Translations under genes and position numbers: made by a program | Shown here: piece by piece, positions 15,677 to 24,510 of the stretch | How the letters are laid out: every line of letters begins with the position of its first letter | How positions within the stretch are numbered: position 1 is the first letter of the stretch | NCBI GenBank assembly: GCA_000961695.1 | Contig: LADW01000077.1 | Span: forward strand, 95,964-159,963 | DNA: 64,000 bases | Direction: 5' to 3' | DNA from: Hyphomonadaceae bacterium BRH_c29 | GTDB lineage: Bacteria; Pseudomonadota; Alphaproteobacteria; Caulobacterales; Hyphomonadaceae | Notes under the pieces: model-generated | Seen by the model: the letters and a program-made list of their open reading frames with translations, nothing else | Database searches by the model: none | Told to the model about the DNA's origin: nothing

Positions 15677-16552
15677 TCAGTCGTCCGCCCGGTCGATGTC
15701 TGCCGGCTCACCTGCGAAGAGGCTCTGATATTCGGGCTTCAGGAATTCGTGAAAGTCAGCCTGCGGGATGGTGACATGGTAAGACCCCTCCGCATACGAA
15801 CCGATCTCATACGGCGCATAGTGTAACACAAAGCCGCCCAGCTTGCCGTCTTCAGTCGATGCGATGAGGCTGATATTCCCGGACAGGATATCCGAGACGG
15901 AGATTGCGTCCTTCGATTCGCCAAGGAACATCTGATAGCCATCTGACGTGCCGCTGCGCGACACTTTGGCGTCAGCAATTGCCTCGTAGACCGTGCCTGA
16001 AAGCGCGGTGGCGGCCGCCTCCTGATCGGTGAACAGAAGTCCAATGCGCAATTGGTCTCCCGTCAGCGCATTGTAGATGCGCCCATCGGTCAAGTAGTTG
16101 CCGTGCGCGCCGCCGGTGAACGTGTACTGAAACCCTTCCAGTCCAACCAGAGTGCCTGCGGCGCCGGTGACCCTCCAGTCGATCTTCAGGCCATAGGGGC
16201 GAAAATAGGTCGGGTCGGCCTGCTTGTAGGCTTCGGCGTCAGCCGTCATGGCGTCCAGCCGGATACGGGCATCTTCCACAACGTCCATCGCGATGGCGGG
16301 CGCAAAGGAGAAGACAGCCTCGTCAAAGCGGATATCGGCCTTGATGACGTCATCATCCACGACAATGGAACGCGGCAGGTCCGCGATCCTGGTTGCCATC
16401 GGATCTGGCAGAGCCGCTGCAGGTTCGACAACCGGGGGCTCTTCCGGTTGCGGATCGGTCGCCGGCACTTCGGCGGTTTGCCCCGCCTGGCCACAGGCAC
16501 TGGGAACTGACGCAAGTAACAGCGCCGTGGACAGGATCAGGACGTTTCTCAT
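15677..16552 (-). CDS. DUF3298/DUF4163 (PdaC/RsiV-like) lipoprotein
   Basis: 291 aa. A lipoprotein signal (VPSACGQ, Cys20) is followed by a Pro/Glu-rich linker, then the two-part DUF4163-DUF3298 module: VDDDVIKADIRFDEAVFSF and YTFTGGAHGNYLTDGRIYN near the middle, YEIGSYAEGSYHVTIPQADF near the end. Related modules occur in PdaC deacetylases and in the RsiV anti-sigma/lysozyme receptor, but no deacetylase domain is attached here, so a binding or envelope sensing role is more likely. It sits 9 bp from the end of putA on the same strand, downstream of it. Confidence 0.82.
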   Translation of the reverse strand: MRNVLILSTALLLASVPSACGQAGQTAEVPATDPQPEEPPVVEPAAALPDPMATRIADLPRSIVVDDDVIKADIRFDEAVFSFAPAIAMDVVEDARIRLDAMTADAEAYKQADPTYFRPYGLKIDWRVTGAAGTLVGLEGFQYTFTGGAHGNYLTDGRIYNALTGDQLRIGLLFTDQEAAATALSGTVYEAIADAKVSRSGTSDGYQMFLGESKDAISVSDILSGNISLIASTEDGKLGGFVLHYAPYEIGSYAEGSYHVTIPQADFHEFLKPEYQSLFAGEPADIDRADD

Positions 16553-16561
16553 TTTGCGAAC

Positions 16562-19500
16562 CTACAGGCTGAGAAGTTCGGCGTCACCTCCCTGTGCCGT
16601 GATATTCACCGTGACCGCTCTTTCTGTGGCGAAGCGGTGAAGATAGTGCGGCCCGCCGGCTTTTGGTCCGGTGCCCGACAGGCCCTCCCCGCCGAACGGC
16701 TGAACGCCCACGACAGCGCCGGTCATCGAGCGGTTGACGTAGCAATTGCCCGCCGGCACCGCCGCCTGAACAGCCTTGTGGAAGCTTTCGAGACGGGAAT
16801 GGATGCCCAGCGTCAAGCCATAGCCCTTGGCATGCAGCGCCGCGCCGACCTTGGCCACATCGTCCGGATCATAGCGGACAATGTGCAGGATCGGACCGAA
16901 CTTCTCTTCCGTGATCTGATCGAGGGAGGAGAGTTCCACCAGCGCAGGGCCGAAGCCGTAGCCGTCGCGGCCAATGTCGCCGGCATCGATCTGATGCAGC
17001 ACTTTCACGCCGTCAGTCGCCTTCATTGTCTCCAGGTGGGCCTCCAGCATTTCGCGGGACTCCCCATCAATGATTGGACCGACATCCGTGTCAGGCTGGG
17101 CAGGGTCGCCGAGCTTCAGCTCGTTCATGGCACCGATCAGACCTTCAATCAGGCTGTCTGCCGTGGCTTTCGGAAGGAAGGCGACGCGCAGCGCCGAACA
17201 GCGCTGGCCCGCAGAGCCGAACGCGGACGTGATCATGTCGTCGAGCACTTGCTCGCGCAGGGCGGTCGTGTCGACGAACAGGCCGTTCAGGCCGCCCGTC
17301 TCGGCGATCAGTGGAATGATCGCGCCATCGCGCCCGGCCAGCGTCCGGTTGATCAGGCGCGCCGTGCTCGTGCCGCCCGTGAAACAGACGCCGGACACAC
17401 GCAGGTCTGATGTCAGCTTCGCGCCAACCGTCTCGCCCTTGCCGGGAAGAAGGTGAAGCGCCTCCACCGGCAGGCCGGCCTTGTGGAACAGTTTCACGGC
17501 TTCAAAAGCGATCAGCGGCGATTGCTCGGCAGGCTTTGCGACGACCGTGTTGCCGGCGGCAAGCGCAGCGGCGAGCTGTCCGGTGAAGATGGCCAGCGGG
17601 AAGTTCCACGGGCTGATACAGCAGAAAACGCCTCGTCCGTGCAGGGACAGGTTGTTGGTCTCCCCCGTCGGGCCGGGCAGACGGATCGGGGCGGAGAAAT
17701 CCTTCTCGGCGCCCATCGCATAGTATCGCAGGAAGTCGACCGCTTCGCGCACTTCGGCGACGCCATCATTGAGCGTCTTGCCTGTCTCTTGTGCCATCAG
17801 CGCGATGAGGCGCGGGGCGCCCTCTTCCAGCGCATCGGCCATGGCGCGCAAATGGCTCGCCCGTTTCGGGCCGCCGAGCTTGTTCCAGCCGGGCTGGAAC
17901 TTCACGGCCACATCAAGGGCGCGGTCGATCGCGTCTTCGCTGGCTTCCTTGCAGGCGCCCAGTACCTTTTCCGTGTCGAACGGTACGCGGCAGAGATCTC
18001 CGCCGCCTGTCTCCGCCTTGCCGGACACGATAGCACCGGCGGCGATGGCCGGGCTGTCGCGGAAGGCGCGGACGGCGGAGGCGATGTCATCGCGCACATA
18101 TTGTTGCGACAGGTCCATGCCGGTCGAGTTGCGGCGCTCAGGCCCATAGAGGCGTGGCGGCGTCGGAATGCGCGGGTGCCGACGCGGGCCGGCTTCGACC
18201 TTGGTGATCGGATCGGCGACGACCTGTTCGGCGGGCACGTCCGGATCGAGGAAGGAATGCACGAAGCTTGTATTGGCGCCATTCTCCAGCAGGCGGCGAA
18301 CGAGGTAGGGCAACAGATCCTTATGTGCCCCGACCGGCGCATAGACGCGCACACGATTGCCCGCCTTGGCCGCGCCGTAGAGCGCTTCGCCCATCCCGTG
18401 CAGGCGCTGGAATTCAAAACCGGTGACGCCCATGGAGTCTGCCATCAGGTCCACGGTTGCCAGCGTGTGGGCATTGTGGGTCGCAAATTGCGGATAGAGA
18501 ACAGGGCTCGCCTCCAGCAGCTGTTTCGCGCAGGCGAGATAGTGGAAGTCCGTACCCTGCTTCGTCGTGAAGACGGGGAAGTTGGGGAAGCCTTCGACCT
18601 GGGCATGCTTGATCTCGCTATCCCAGTAAGCGCCTTTCACGAGGCGCACCATGAAGCGCTGGCGCGTGTCGCCGGCCAGCTGTTTCAGCTTTTCGATCAC
18701 ACCGCCGGCACGTTTCTGATAGGCCTGCACGGCAAGGCCAAGTCCCGTCCAGCCTTTCAGGGAAGGCTCGCGGGCCAGATGTTCGAACAGTTTGAGGGAG
18801 AGGACCAGCCGGTCGGCTTCCTCCGCATCGAGACAAAGATTGATGTTCGCATCGGCGGCCTGTTTGCAGAGGCCGAGCAGGCTCGGATAGATTTCCTTGA
18901 TCACGCGAGCCTCATTGACGGCCTCAAAGCGCGGATGCAGCGCGGACAATTTGACCGAAACCCCATTGGCCGCTTCCGGCGCAAGGGCTTTGTCTTTTTC
19001 GGCGGCGACCTGTTCAATCGCGGACTGATAGGCTTTCAGGTAACGCTCGGCATCGGACGCGGTACGCGCGCCCTCCCCCAGCATGTCGAAGCTGAAATGC
19101 GCCGCGTCGCCCTGGCGCACCATACGGCCGCCGCGCTTCAGCGCATCCTTCACGTTCCGGCCAAGGACGAATTGCTCGCCCATGATGCGCATGGCCTGCA
19201 TCATGGCTGCGCGGATCACCGGCTCACCGCTCTCGCGAACCAGGCCGGAGATGAAATCCCCCGGCCCCTTGCGGGCAGCCGCTGGCACGCCGATGACGCG
19301 TCCGGTCAGCATCAGGCCCCAGGTGGAGGCATTGACCAGCCAGGACTCCGACTGACCCTTATGGGTGCCCCAGTTGCCGGAGCGGATCTTCTCTGCGATC
19401 AGGTCGTCGCGGGTCTCGGCGTCCGGCACGCGCAACAGCGCCTCGGCAAGACACATCAGGGCAAGGCCTTCGGCGTTCGACAGGCCGAACTCCTCAAGGA

Positions 19501-19702
19501 AGCTTTCCATCATGCCTTTGCGGCGCCCCATGGCCCGGGCTGTCTCCACCAGATCCAGCGCCCGGCGTGTGGCCGCCTGACGCAATTCGTCACTTACGGG
19601 CGCCTCCTTCAGGAGCGCATCCAGCAGCGCCTCCTCGTCAACGAATTTGTTGGAGTCGAGGGCGTCCCAGACGAAGTGGGTGGAAGTCAGCGTGTCGGTC
19701 AT
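16562..19702 (-). CDS. putA: bifunctional proline dehydrogenase/P5C dehydrogenase PutA
   Basis: 1046 aa from the MTDTL start; the track start adds seven residues. The N-terminal third is a FAD-binding PRODH barrel (FMVRLVKGAYWDSEIKHAQ, YPQFATHNAHT). The ALDH half has CCISPWNFPLAIFTGQ, GNTVVAKPAEQ and the catalytic Cys in SAGQRCSALRVA. It oxidises proline to glutamate with channelling of P5C. No ribbon-helix-helix DNA-binding domain is present at the N-terminus, so it is not an autogenous repressor as in E. coli, and control likely comes from another factor. A 15-bp palindrome upstream is a candidate Lrp/PutR site. Confidence 0.95.
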   Translation of the reverse strand: MTDTLTSTHFVWDALDSNKFVDEEALLDALLKEAPVSDELRQAATRRALDLVETARAMGRRKGMMESFLEEFGLSNAEGLALMCLAEALLRVPDAETRDDLIAEKIRSGNWGTHKGQSESWLVNASTWGLMLTGRVIGVPAAARKGPGDFISGLVRESGEPVIRAAMMQAMRIMGEQFVLGRNVKDALKRGGRMVRQGDAAHFSFDMLGEGARTASDAERYLKAYQSAIEQVAAEKDKALAPEAANGVSVKLSALHPRFEAVNEARVIKEIYPSLLGLCKQAADANINLCLDAEEADRLVLSLKLFEHLAREPSLKGWTGLGLAVQAYQKRAGGVIEKLKQLAGDTRQRFMVRLVKGAYWDSEIKHAQVEGFPNFPVFTTKQGTDFHYLACAKQLLEASPVLYPQFATHNAHTLATVDLMADSMGVTGFEFQRLHGMGEALYGAAKAGNRVRVYAPVGAHKDLLPYLVRRLLENGANTSFVHSFLDPDVPAEQVVADPITKVEAGPRRHPRIPTPPRLYGPERRNSTGMDLSQQYVRDDIASAVRAFRDSPAIAAGAIVSGKAETGGGDLCRVPFDTEKVLGACKEASEDAIDRALDVAVKFQPGWNKLGGPKRASHLRAMADALEEGAPRLIALMAQETGKTLNDGVAEVREAVDFLRYYAMGAEKDFSAPIRLPGPTGETNNLSLHGRGVFCCISPWNFPLAIFTGQLAAALAAGNTVVAKPAEQSPLIAFEAVKLFHKAGLPVEALHLLPGKGETVGAKLTSDLRVSGVCFTGGTSTARLINRTLAGRDGAIIPLIAETGGLNGLFVDTTALREQVLDDMITSAFGSAGQRCSALRVAFLPKATADSLIEGLIGAMNELKLGDPAQPDTDVGPIIDGESREMLEAHLETMKATDGVKVLHQIDAGDIGRDGYGFGPALVELSSLDQITEEKFGPILHIVRYDPDDVAKVGAALHAKGYGLTLGIHSRLESFHKAVQAAVPAGNCYVNRSMTGAVVGVQPFGGEGLSGTGPKAGGPHYLHRFATERAVTVNITAQGGDAELLSL

Positions 19703-19725
19703 GGTAAAGCCCCATTCAAGCAATG

Positions 19726-19740
19726 ATTTTGGTACAAAAT
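19726..19740. promoter_or_regulatory. Lrp-like palindrome upstream of putA
   Basis: ATTTTG-GTA-CAAAAT, perfect 6-bp arms, centred 31 bp upstream of the putA start codon. Lrp/AsnC regulators commonly bind ~15-bp AT-rich palindromes, and PutR of that family activates putA in alphaproteobacteria. An Lrp/AsnC gene is in this window at 41273-41779, but any link is inference. Confidence 0.5.
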
Positions 19741-19903
19741 GTAATAACGGGGCAGGTCTTGCACGAGTTCCTGCCGAATTGCAGCAAATCTATATCGCCG
19801 GAAAAGGTCCAACGCGAGAGGGCCGGACAGCTAATCGGGCCTTTACGGTCACGCCCAAGCCCGCCATGTTGCGCGCGGCTGCGTGGCATTGATGGGAGTC
19901 CAC

Positions 19904-21079
19904 ATGCGGATCATGCTCGTGACAGACGCCTGGGACCCCCAGGTGAACGGCGTCGTGCGCACCATGAAGCGCGTGATCGCCGAATCAGAGGCGATGGGCC
20001 ATGTCTGGGAGGTCGTCCACCCGGGGCAGGGCTTCATGACCATGCCGCTGCCGACCTATCCGGAGATCAAGCTGGCCCTGTTCGCCCGTGGCGAGATTGA
20101 GGAACGCTTCAACGAGTTCGAGCCGGACGCCGTGCATATCGCGACCGAAGGCACGCTGGGCATGGCCGGGCGCGCTATGTGCCTGACGATCAAACACCCC
20201 TTCTCGACCGCCTATCACACACGCTTCCCGGAATATGTCTCCGCGCGCCTGCCCGTCCCATTATCCTGGGGCTACTCCTTCGTGCGCTGGTTCCACAAAT
20301 ATTCCGGAAAAGTGATGGTGCCGACACCCTCCATGGTGGAGGAGCTGCGCGCCAAGCAATTCATCAATCTTGTGGCCTGGGGCCGCGGCGTCGATACCGA
20401 GCTGTTCCACCCGTCCCGCCGCATTGAAGAAGGCCAGCCGGGCGACCCGTTCGAGGGCTTCGAGCGGCCGATCTTCCTGAATGTCGGCCGGGTGGCCGTC
20501 GAAAAGAATATCGAAGCCTTTGCCGAGCTGGACCTGCCGGGCACGAAAGTCATCGTCGGCGACGGTCCGCAGCGAGAAGAGCTGAAGAAGCGCTATCCGG
20601 AAGTCAAATTCCTGGGCGCCCGCTTCAATGAAGACCTCGCCACCTGCTATGCGAGCGCCGATGTCTTCGTCTTCCCGAGCCTGACTGACACGTTCGGCCT
20701 GGTCGTGCTGGAAGCCATGTCGTCGGGTACGCCGGTGGCCGCCTATGAAGCGACCGGCCCGCGCGATGTGATCCCCGGCTCGAATGCCGGAACCATAACG
20801 CCGATTGACGGCGACCTGGCTGCGGGCGCTGTGGCGTGTCTCGACCTCGACCGGGAAACCTGCCGCAAGTATGCCGAAGGCTTCAGCTGGCGCGCCTGCG
20901 CCGAAGCCTTCATCGAAAACCTGCAGCCGCTGCCAGCCCCTGCCCGCAAACGCTTCTGGCAGAAGATACGTCTGCGCCGACGCAAGAAGCCGCTGGAACT
21001 GGTCATTCCACCCCAGCTCAATCTCAATCCGAAATCCGAAAAATCCAAAAAGCCCGAAGACACTGACAGGAAGTCTTAG
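19904..21079 (+). CDS. GT4-type glycosyltransferase
   Basis: 391 aa from ATG 19904 (MRIMLVTDAW), with GGGAG 6 nt upstream; the track start is 7 codons earlier. GT-B fold: the N-terminal domain starts VTDAWDPQVNGVV, and the C-terminal domain has LNVGRVAVEKNIEAF, VIVGDGPQREEL and the EX7E region (SLTDTFGLVVLEAMSSGTPV). The pattern resembles mannosyltransferases of the MgtA/PimB type that build glycolipids. A basic, Lys/Ser-rich tail (about 345-391) may bind membrane. Its stop overlaps the convergent pstS-like stop. Confidence 0.87.
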   Translation: MRIMLVTDAWDPQVNGVVRTMKRVIAESEAMGHVWEVVHPGQGFMTMPLPTYPEIKLALFARGEIEERFNEFEPDAVHIATEGTLGMAGRAMCLTIKHPFSTAYHTRFPEYVSARLPVPLSWGYSFVRWFHKYSGKVMVPTPSMVEELRAKQFINLVAWGRGVDTELFHPSRRIEEGQPGDPFEGFERPIFLNVGRVAVEKNIEAFAELDLPGTKVIVGDGPQREELKKRYPEVKFLGARFNEDLATCYASADVFVFPSLTDTFGLVVLEAMSSGTPVAAYEATGPRDVIPGSNAGTITPIDGDLAAGAVACLDLDRETCRKYAEGFSWRACAEAFIENLQPLPAPARKRFWQKIRLRRRKKPLELVIPPQLNLNPKSEKSKKPEDTDRKS

Positions 21080-22179
21080 TCCTCAGAGCCTGCCTCCAGG
21101 GCAGCGGCCTTTGCCTGTTCGGTCGACCGGTCTTCATCCGTCAACGGAATGAGACCCTTGTCGAGCAGATAGCCGTCCTCACCCATGGCGCTGTCGGAAA
21201 CGAACTCGGCCGCAAAGTCTGCGATCCCCGGCACAGAGCCGAGGTTTTCCCGCTTCACATAAAAGTACAGCATGCGCGAGAGGCCGTAGTCGCCATCCTT
21301 GATGTGCTCGAAATCTGGTGTCACGCCGGACAGCAGGCTGGCCTTCACCCGGTCGGAATTATGCTCCAGGAAGGAGTAACCGAGAATACCGATGGCCGTC
21401 GGCGTCTTGGTCAGCGCCTGAACAACGGCGGCGTCGTTCTCACCGAAATCAACCCATGCACCGTCGGTTCGGATCGTATGCGCACGGTCAAGGAACCTGT
21501 CTTCGTCGAGCTGCTGCAGCACCGTCATGTGCGGATCCTCGAGGGCCCCGTGCTCCATACCAAGCTCGACAAAGGCATCCCGCGTGCCAGAGGTCGGCGG
21601 TGGACCGAAGACGAGGATGGGCTCGTCCGGCAGGGACGGGTCAACCTCACGCCAGGTGCGGTAGGGGTTCGGTTTGAAACCGCCCTCCCCGTCCGGCAGC
21701 TCCTTTGCGAGGGCCCGGTAAAGCTGGGCCTTGGTGATGTCGAAATCAGGCCCGGCCTTCGCATTGGCGATGACGATGCCATCATAGCCGATCCGGATCT
21801 CGATCGGGCGGCTGATGCCGTTCCCCGCGCAAAGCGCCAGCTCACTGTCCTTGATCGGACGGGAGGCATTTGAAATGCTTGGCTGTTGCGGCCCCGTGCC
21901 GAGGCAGAAGGCCTTGAAGCCGCCGCCAGTTCCGGTCGTCTCGACCACAGGCGTCGGCCATTTGGACACCGCCCCGAACTGCTCGGCCACCGCCGTGGAG
22001 AAAGGCGACACCGTGGACGAACCGACGATCTTGATCTTCTGCGCATCGGCGCCCGTGATCGACGGCGTGACGATCTTGTCGCCGACCTCCAGCTTGGACA
22101 GGTCCGTACGTCCGCAGGCTGCCGCCAGGATCAGGGCGGCCAATACCAGGACGATGGCCGGACGGCAGACAGGCTTCAT
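21076..22179 (-). CDS. PstS-like phosphate-binding lipoprotein
   Basis: 367 aa from MKPVCRPAIV at 22179. The lipobox LAAACG (Cys22) is followed by the PstS-type entry KIVGSSTVSPFSTAVAEQF, TGTGGGFKAFC, and PPTSGTRDAFVELGME; these form the phosphate-binding site in PstS proteins. No pstCAB genes adjoin it, so it would act with a transporter elsewhere, or serve as an independent phosphate sensor. Some family members bind other oxyanions. It converges on the GT4 gene with overlapping stops. Confidence 0.83.
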   Translation of the reverse strand: MKPVCRPAIVLVLAALILAAACGRTDLSKLEVGDKIVTPSITGADAQKIKIVGSSTVSPFSTAVAEQFGAVSKWPTPVVETTGTGGGFKAFCLGTGPQQPSISNASRPIKDSELALCAGNGISRPIEIRIGYDGIVIANAKAGPDFDITKAQLYRALAKELPDGEGGFKPNPYRTWREVDPSLPDEPILVFGPPPTSGTRDAFVELGMEHGALEDPHMTVLQQLDEDRFLDRAHTIRTDGAWVDFGENDAAVVQALTKTPTAIGILGYSFLEHNSDRVKASLLSGVTPDFEHIKDGDYGLSRMLYFYVKRENLGSVPGIADFAAEFVSDSAMGEDGYLLDKGLIPLTDEDRSTEQAKAAALEAGSED

Positions 22180-22286
22180 GCTCAAATCTTTCCCACTTGT
22201 GTGCACATCTATCCGCAAAGCTTCCCAAGACCTAACAACGTTAACCAATCCCAACAATTACGACAGACCGAGGGGGAGAAGTTTTC

Positions 22287-22315
22287 ATGACAAAATTTCA
22301 GCCCCGTAAAATATT
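22287..22315 (+). promoter_or_regulatory. candidate promoter of the ornithine decarboxylase leader
   Basis: ATGACA, 17-bp spacer, AATATT. The predicted start site is near 22322, giving a 5' UTR of about 134 nt before the ATG at 22456. Confidence 0.45.
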
Positions 22316-22321
22316 TTCTCT

Positions 22322-22455
22322 TGCGTGCCCGGAATTTGTCCACTACATCGCAGTTCGAAATAGAGATGTGGCGGACACTCTGCGCTAACCCACTCAGTGG
22401 GGGCCCCCGTACTAACGCCCAAAGCTGGTTAAAAGCCCTTTGGAGGTTAGGTGTC
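22322..22455 (+). ncRNA. structured 5' leader of ornithine decarboxylase, candidate speF element
   Basis: Three helices can be drawn. P1 pairs GTCCACTACATC (22338-22349) with GATGTGGCGGAC (22365-22376), 11 of 12 positions. P2 is CCCACTCAGTGGG. P3 pairs CTAACGCCCAAAG (22412-22424) with CTTTGGAGGTTAG (22438-22450), 11 bp around a 2x2 internal loop, and includes the SD GGAGG. An upstream CTAACC (22385-22390) could pair with GGTTAG instead, giving a rival structure. Alphaproteobacterial ornithine decarboxylase genes are known to carry the speF RNA motif; membership here is inferred from position and SD masking. Confidence 0.65.
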
Positions 22456-23649
22456 ATGCACTCCTATGCTACCCCCATTCACGTTGTACGTGAGTCCCAA
22501 CCGGACATGCCTGTCTGGTGTTTTCGTCCCGAGCGCGTCACCGCGTCGGCGAAATGGTTCCGCGAGTCTTTCTCGGCTGAGCCATTCTATGCCGTGAAGG
22601 CAAACCCTGGCGTGCACGTTCTTGACGCGCTCTGGGCTGGCGGCGTTCGCAGCTTCGATTGCGCTTCCGACAGGGAAGTCGAACTGATCCGTACGCGGTT
22701 CCCTTCGGCACGCATTGCCTTCCTGCACCCGGTGAAGAACCGCCGCGCCATTGCCCGTGCCTATCACGAGTTCGGCGTGCGCATCTTCGTCACCGACACG
22801 ATGGCTGAACTGAACAAGATCCTCGAGGAAACCGGCCACCCGTCGGACCTGACGATCATTGTTCGTGTCGCTGTGTCCTGTGAGGGTGCTGCCCTGCCGC
22901 TGGCCGGCAAGTTTGGTGCGAGCGCGGACGATGCTGCAGAAATCCTGCGCGAAGCCCGCCGCTATGCTGACGAACTGGGCGTCTCGTTCCATGTCGGCAG
23001 CCAGGCGCTGAAGCCGACGGCCTGGGCGACTGCCATGGCTGACGTGTCGCGGATCATCATCACGGCTGGTGTCACGGTCGACATCGTGGATGTCGGCGGC
23101 GGCTTCCCGTCCATCTATGCCGATGGCGCGCCGCCCTCGCTGGAATCCTATGCCGCCATGGTCGAAGCTTCGTTCGAGAACATGTTCGTTCTCGAAAACG
23201 CTGACCTCTGGTGCGAGCCGGGCCGTGCGCTGGTCGCCGAGTCGGAAAGCCTGCTGTGCCGCATCGACCTGGTGAAGGAAGATGCGATCTACATCAATGA
23301 CGGCTCCTATGGCGCCCTCTACGATGCCGTGCACGAGCGCTGGCAGTTCCCGATGCGCGTGATCTCTGGCAATGGCCGCAAGATGAAAGGCATGAAAGCC
23401 TACACCATCTACGGCCCGACCTGCGACTCGACCGACAAGTTCCCGGAGCAGATCATGCTGCCGGCAAACCTTGGCGAAGGCGACTATATCGAGTTCGGCA
23501 ACCTGGGCGCCTATGGCCGTGCCATGTCCAGCCGCTTCAATGGCTTCGGTGAAACCGAAGTTGTGGAAGTGCAGGACGCCCCCTGGCCGAGCCTCTACGG
23601 TTCTGTCGGTGCCGAAGTCGTGTCCATCGGCTCGATCGCCACGCGCTGA
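22456..23649 (+). CDS. odc: type III PLP-dependent ornithine decarboxylase
   Basis: 397 aa from ATG 22456, preceded by GGAGG with 9-nt spacing. Alanine-racemase-fold group IV decarboxylase: PLP lysine in FYAVKANP (K48), HVGSQ (179-183), CEPGRALVAES (EPGRA at 254-258) and the inter-subunit catalytic cysteine in GPTCDSTD (C323). This matches eukaryotic-type ODC or bifunctional lysine/ornithine decarboxylase. It makes putrescine and requires a dimer, since each active site uses residues of both subunits. The track ORF extends upstream through the leader and is not the real start. It overlaps convergent murI by 55 bp. Confidence 0.92.
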   Translation: MHSYATPIHVVRESQPDMPVWCFRPERVTASAKWFRESFSAEPFYAVKANPGVHVLDALWAGGVRSFDCASDREVELIRTRFPSARIAFLHPVKNRRAIARAYHEFGVRIFVTDTMAELNKILEETGHPSDLTIIVRVAVSCEGAALPLAGKFGASADDAAEILREARRYADELGVSFHVGSQALKPTAWATAMADVSRIIITAGVTVDIVDVGGGFPSIYADGAPPSLESYAAMVEASFENMFVLENADLWCEPGRALVAESESLLCRIDLVKEDAIYINDGSYGALYDAVHERWQFPMRVISGNGRKMKGMKAYTIYGPTCDSTDKFPEQIMLPANLGEGDYIEFGNLGAYGRAMSSRFNGFGETEVVEVQDAPWPSLYGSVGAEVVSIGSIATR

Positions 23650-24464
23650 ACTTCCGGGAAACCGTACCGCCTGAGGACGAGTGCAAGATCTGCCTCGTCC
23701 TCAGGCGAACTCGTCAAAAACGCCTCACCGCCAATGCCGCGCGCTTCCGTCTCAACCGGCAGGACACGGATGGTCTGGCGCGCAATCGCGGCGCCGGAAT
23801 CCACATAGCTGACAGGCCGGGGCGCGCTGGCGATCAACTGGCCGCGCACCAGCGGAAAGTGCGTGCAGGCGAGCACCACCGTATCGATCTCCTCTCCGCC
23901 CGGCACATCGAACAGCGGCGCCTGCGCCTCTGCGAACCGGTCGATGGGAATGTCTTCGCCGCGCGCGTGCGCTTCAGCGAGACGGACAAGCTCGATGCTG
24001 CCATGCATGATGACATGCAGGTGTCCGGCGTATGTCTGGATCAGCTCAGAGGTGTAGGCGCGCCGGATCGTGCCGGGCGTTGCCAGCAGGCCGACCGTGC
24101 CGGTCCGCGTCAGGCCAGCGGCGGGCTTGATCGCAGGCACGGTGCCGACGACCGGGATATCCAGCACGGCGCGCACCTCGGCAAGGGCCAGCGTCGAGGC
24201 CGTGTTGCAGGCAATCACGAATACGTCCGGACGGACACGGTCGCAGAGCGCCTTCGCCACTTTCGGCAGGCGCTCGCGCAGCGCATCGTCTGACTTGTCG
24301 CCATAGGGGAAGAACCCGGAATCGGCGGCATAGTGCACGCCCAGCGCCGGTCCGAGCGCGCGGATCTCCTCCGCAACGGTGAGGCCGCCCACACCGGAAT
24401 CAAACACAAGCACCCGCCCACGGGCAGGAGACGGCACAAAATTTCCGGGCAGCGCTTCAGACAT
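23595..24464 (-). CDS. murI: glutamate racemase
   Basis: 289 aa. FDSGVGGLTVAEEI, FFPYGDKSDD and the two catalytic cysteines, in ACNTAS and ACTHFPL, are all present. The enzyme makes D-glutamate for peptidoglycan. The C-terminal ~18 codons overlap the 3' end of odc on the other strand, an unusually long convergent overlap of 55 bp. It lies 46 bp downstream of an IMPase-family gene on the same strand. Confidence 0.93.
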   Translation of the reverse strand: MSEALPGNFVPSPARGRVLVFDSGVGGLTVAEEIRALGPALGVHYAADSGFFPYGDKSDDALRERLPKVAKALCDRVRPDVFVIACNTASTLALAEVRAVLDIPVVGTVPAIKPAAGLTRTGTVGLLATPGTIRRAYTSELIQTYAGHLHVIMHGSIELVRLAEAHARGEDIPIDRFAEAQAPLFDVPGGEEIDTVVLACTHFPLVRGQLIASAPRPVSYVDSGAAIARQTIRVLPVETEARGIGGEAFLTSSPEDEADLALVLRRYGFPEVQRVAIEPMDTTSAPTEP

Positions 24465-24510
24465 GATGGAACTCTAATCGCATTCGCAAAAGGCGAAAAC
24501 GGGGCAAAAC

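Noticed and set aside
17453-19726. 757-codon ORF antisense to putA
   Set aside because: Arg/His-rich shadow of putA with no motif or plausible start.
22321-22455. In-frame upstream extension of ornithine decarboxylase
   Set aside because: The stretch is a structured leader; the ATG at 22456 has GGAGG at a suitable distance and family length fits.
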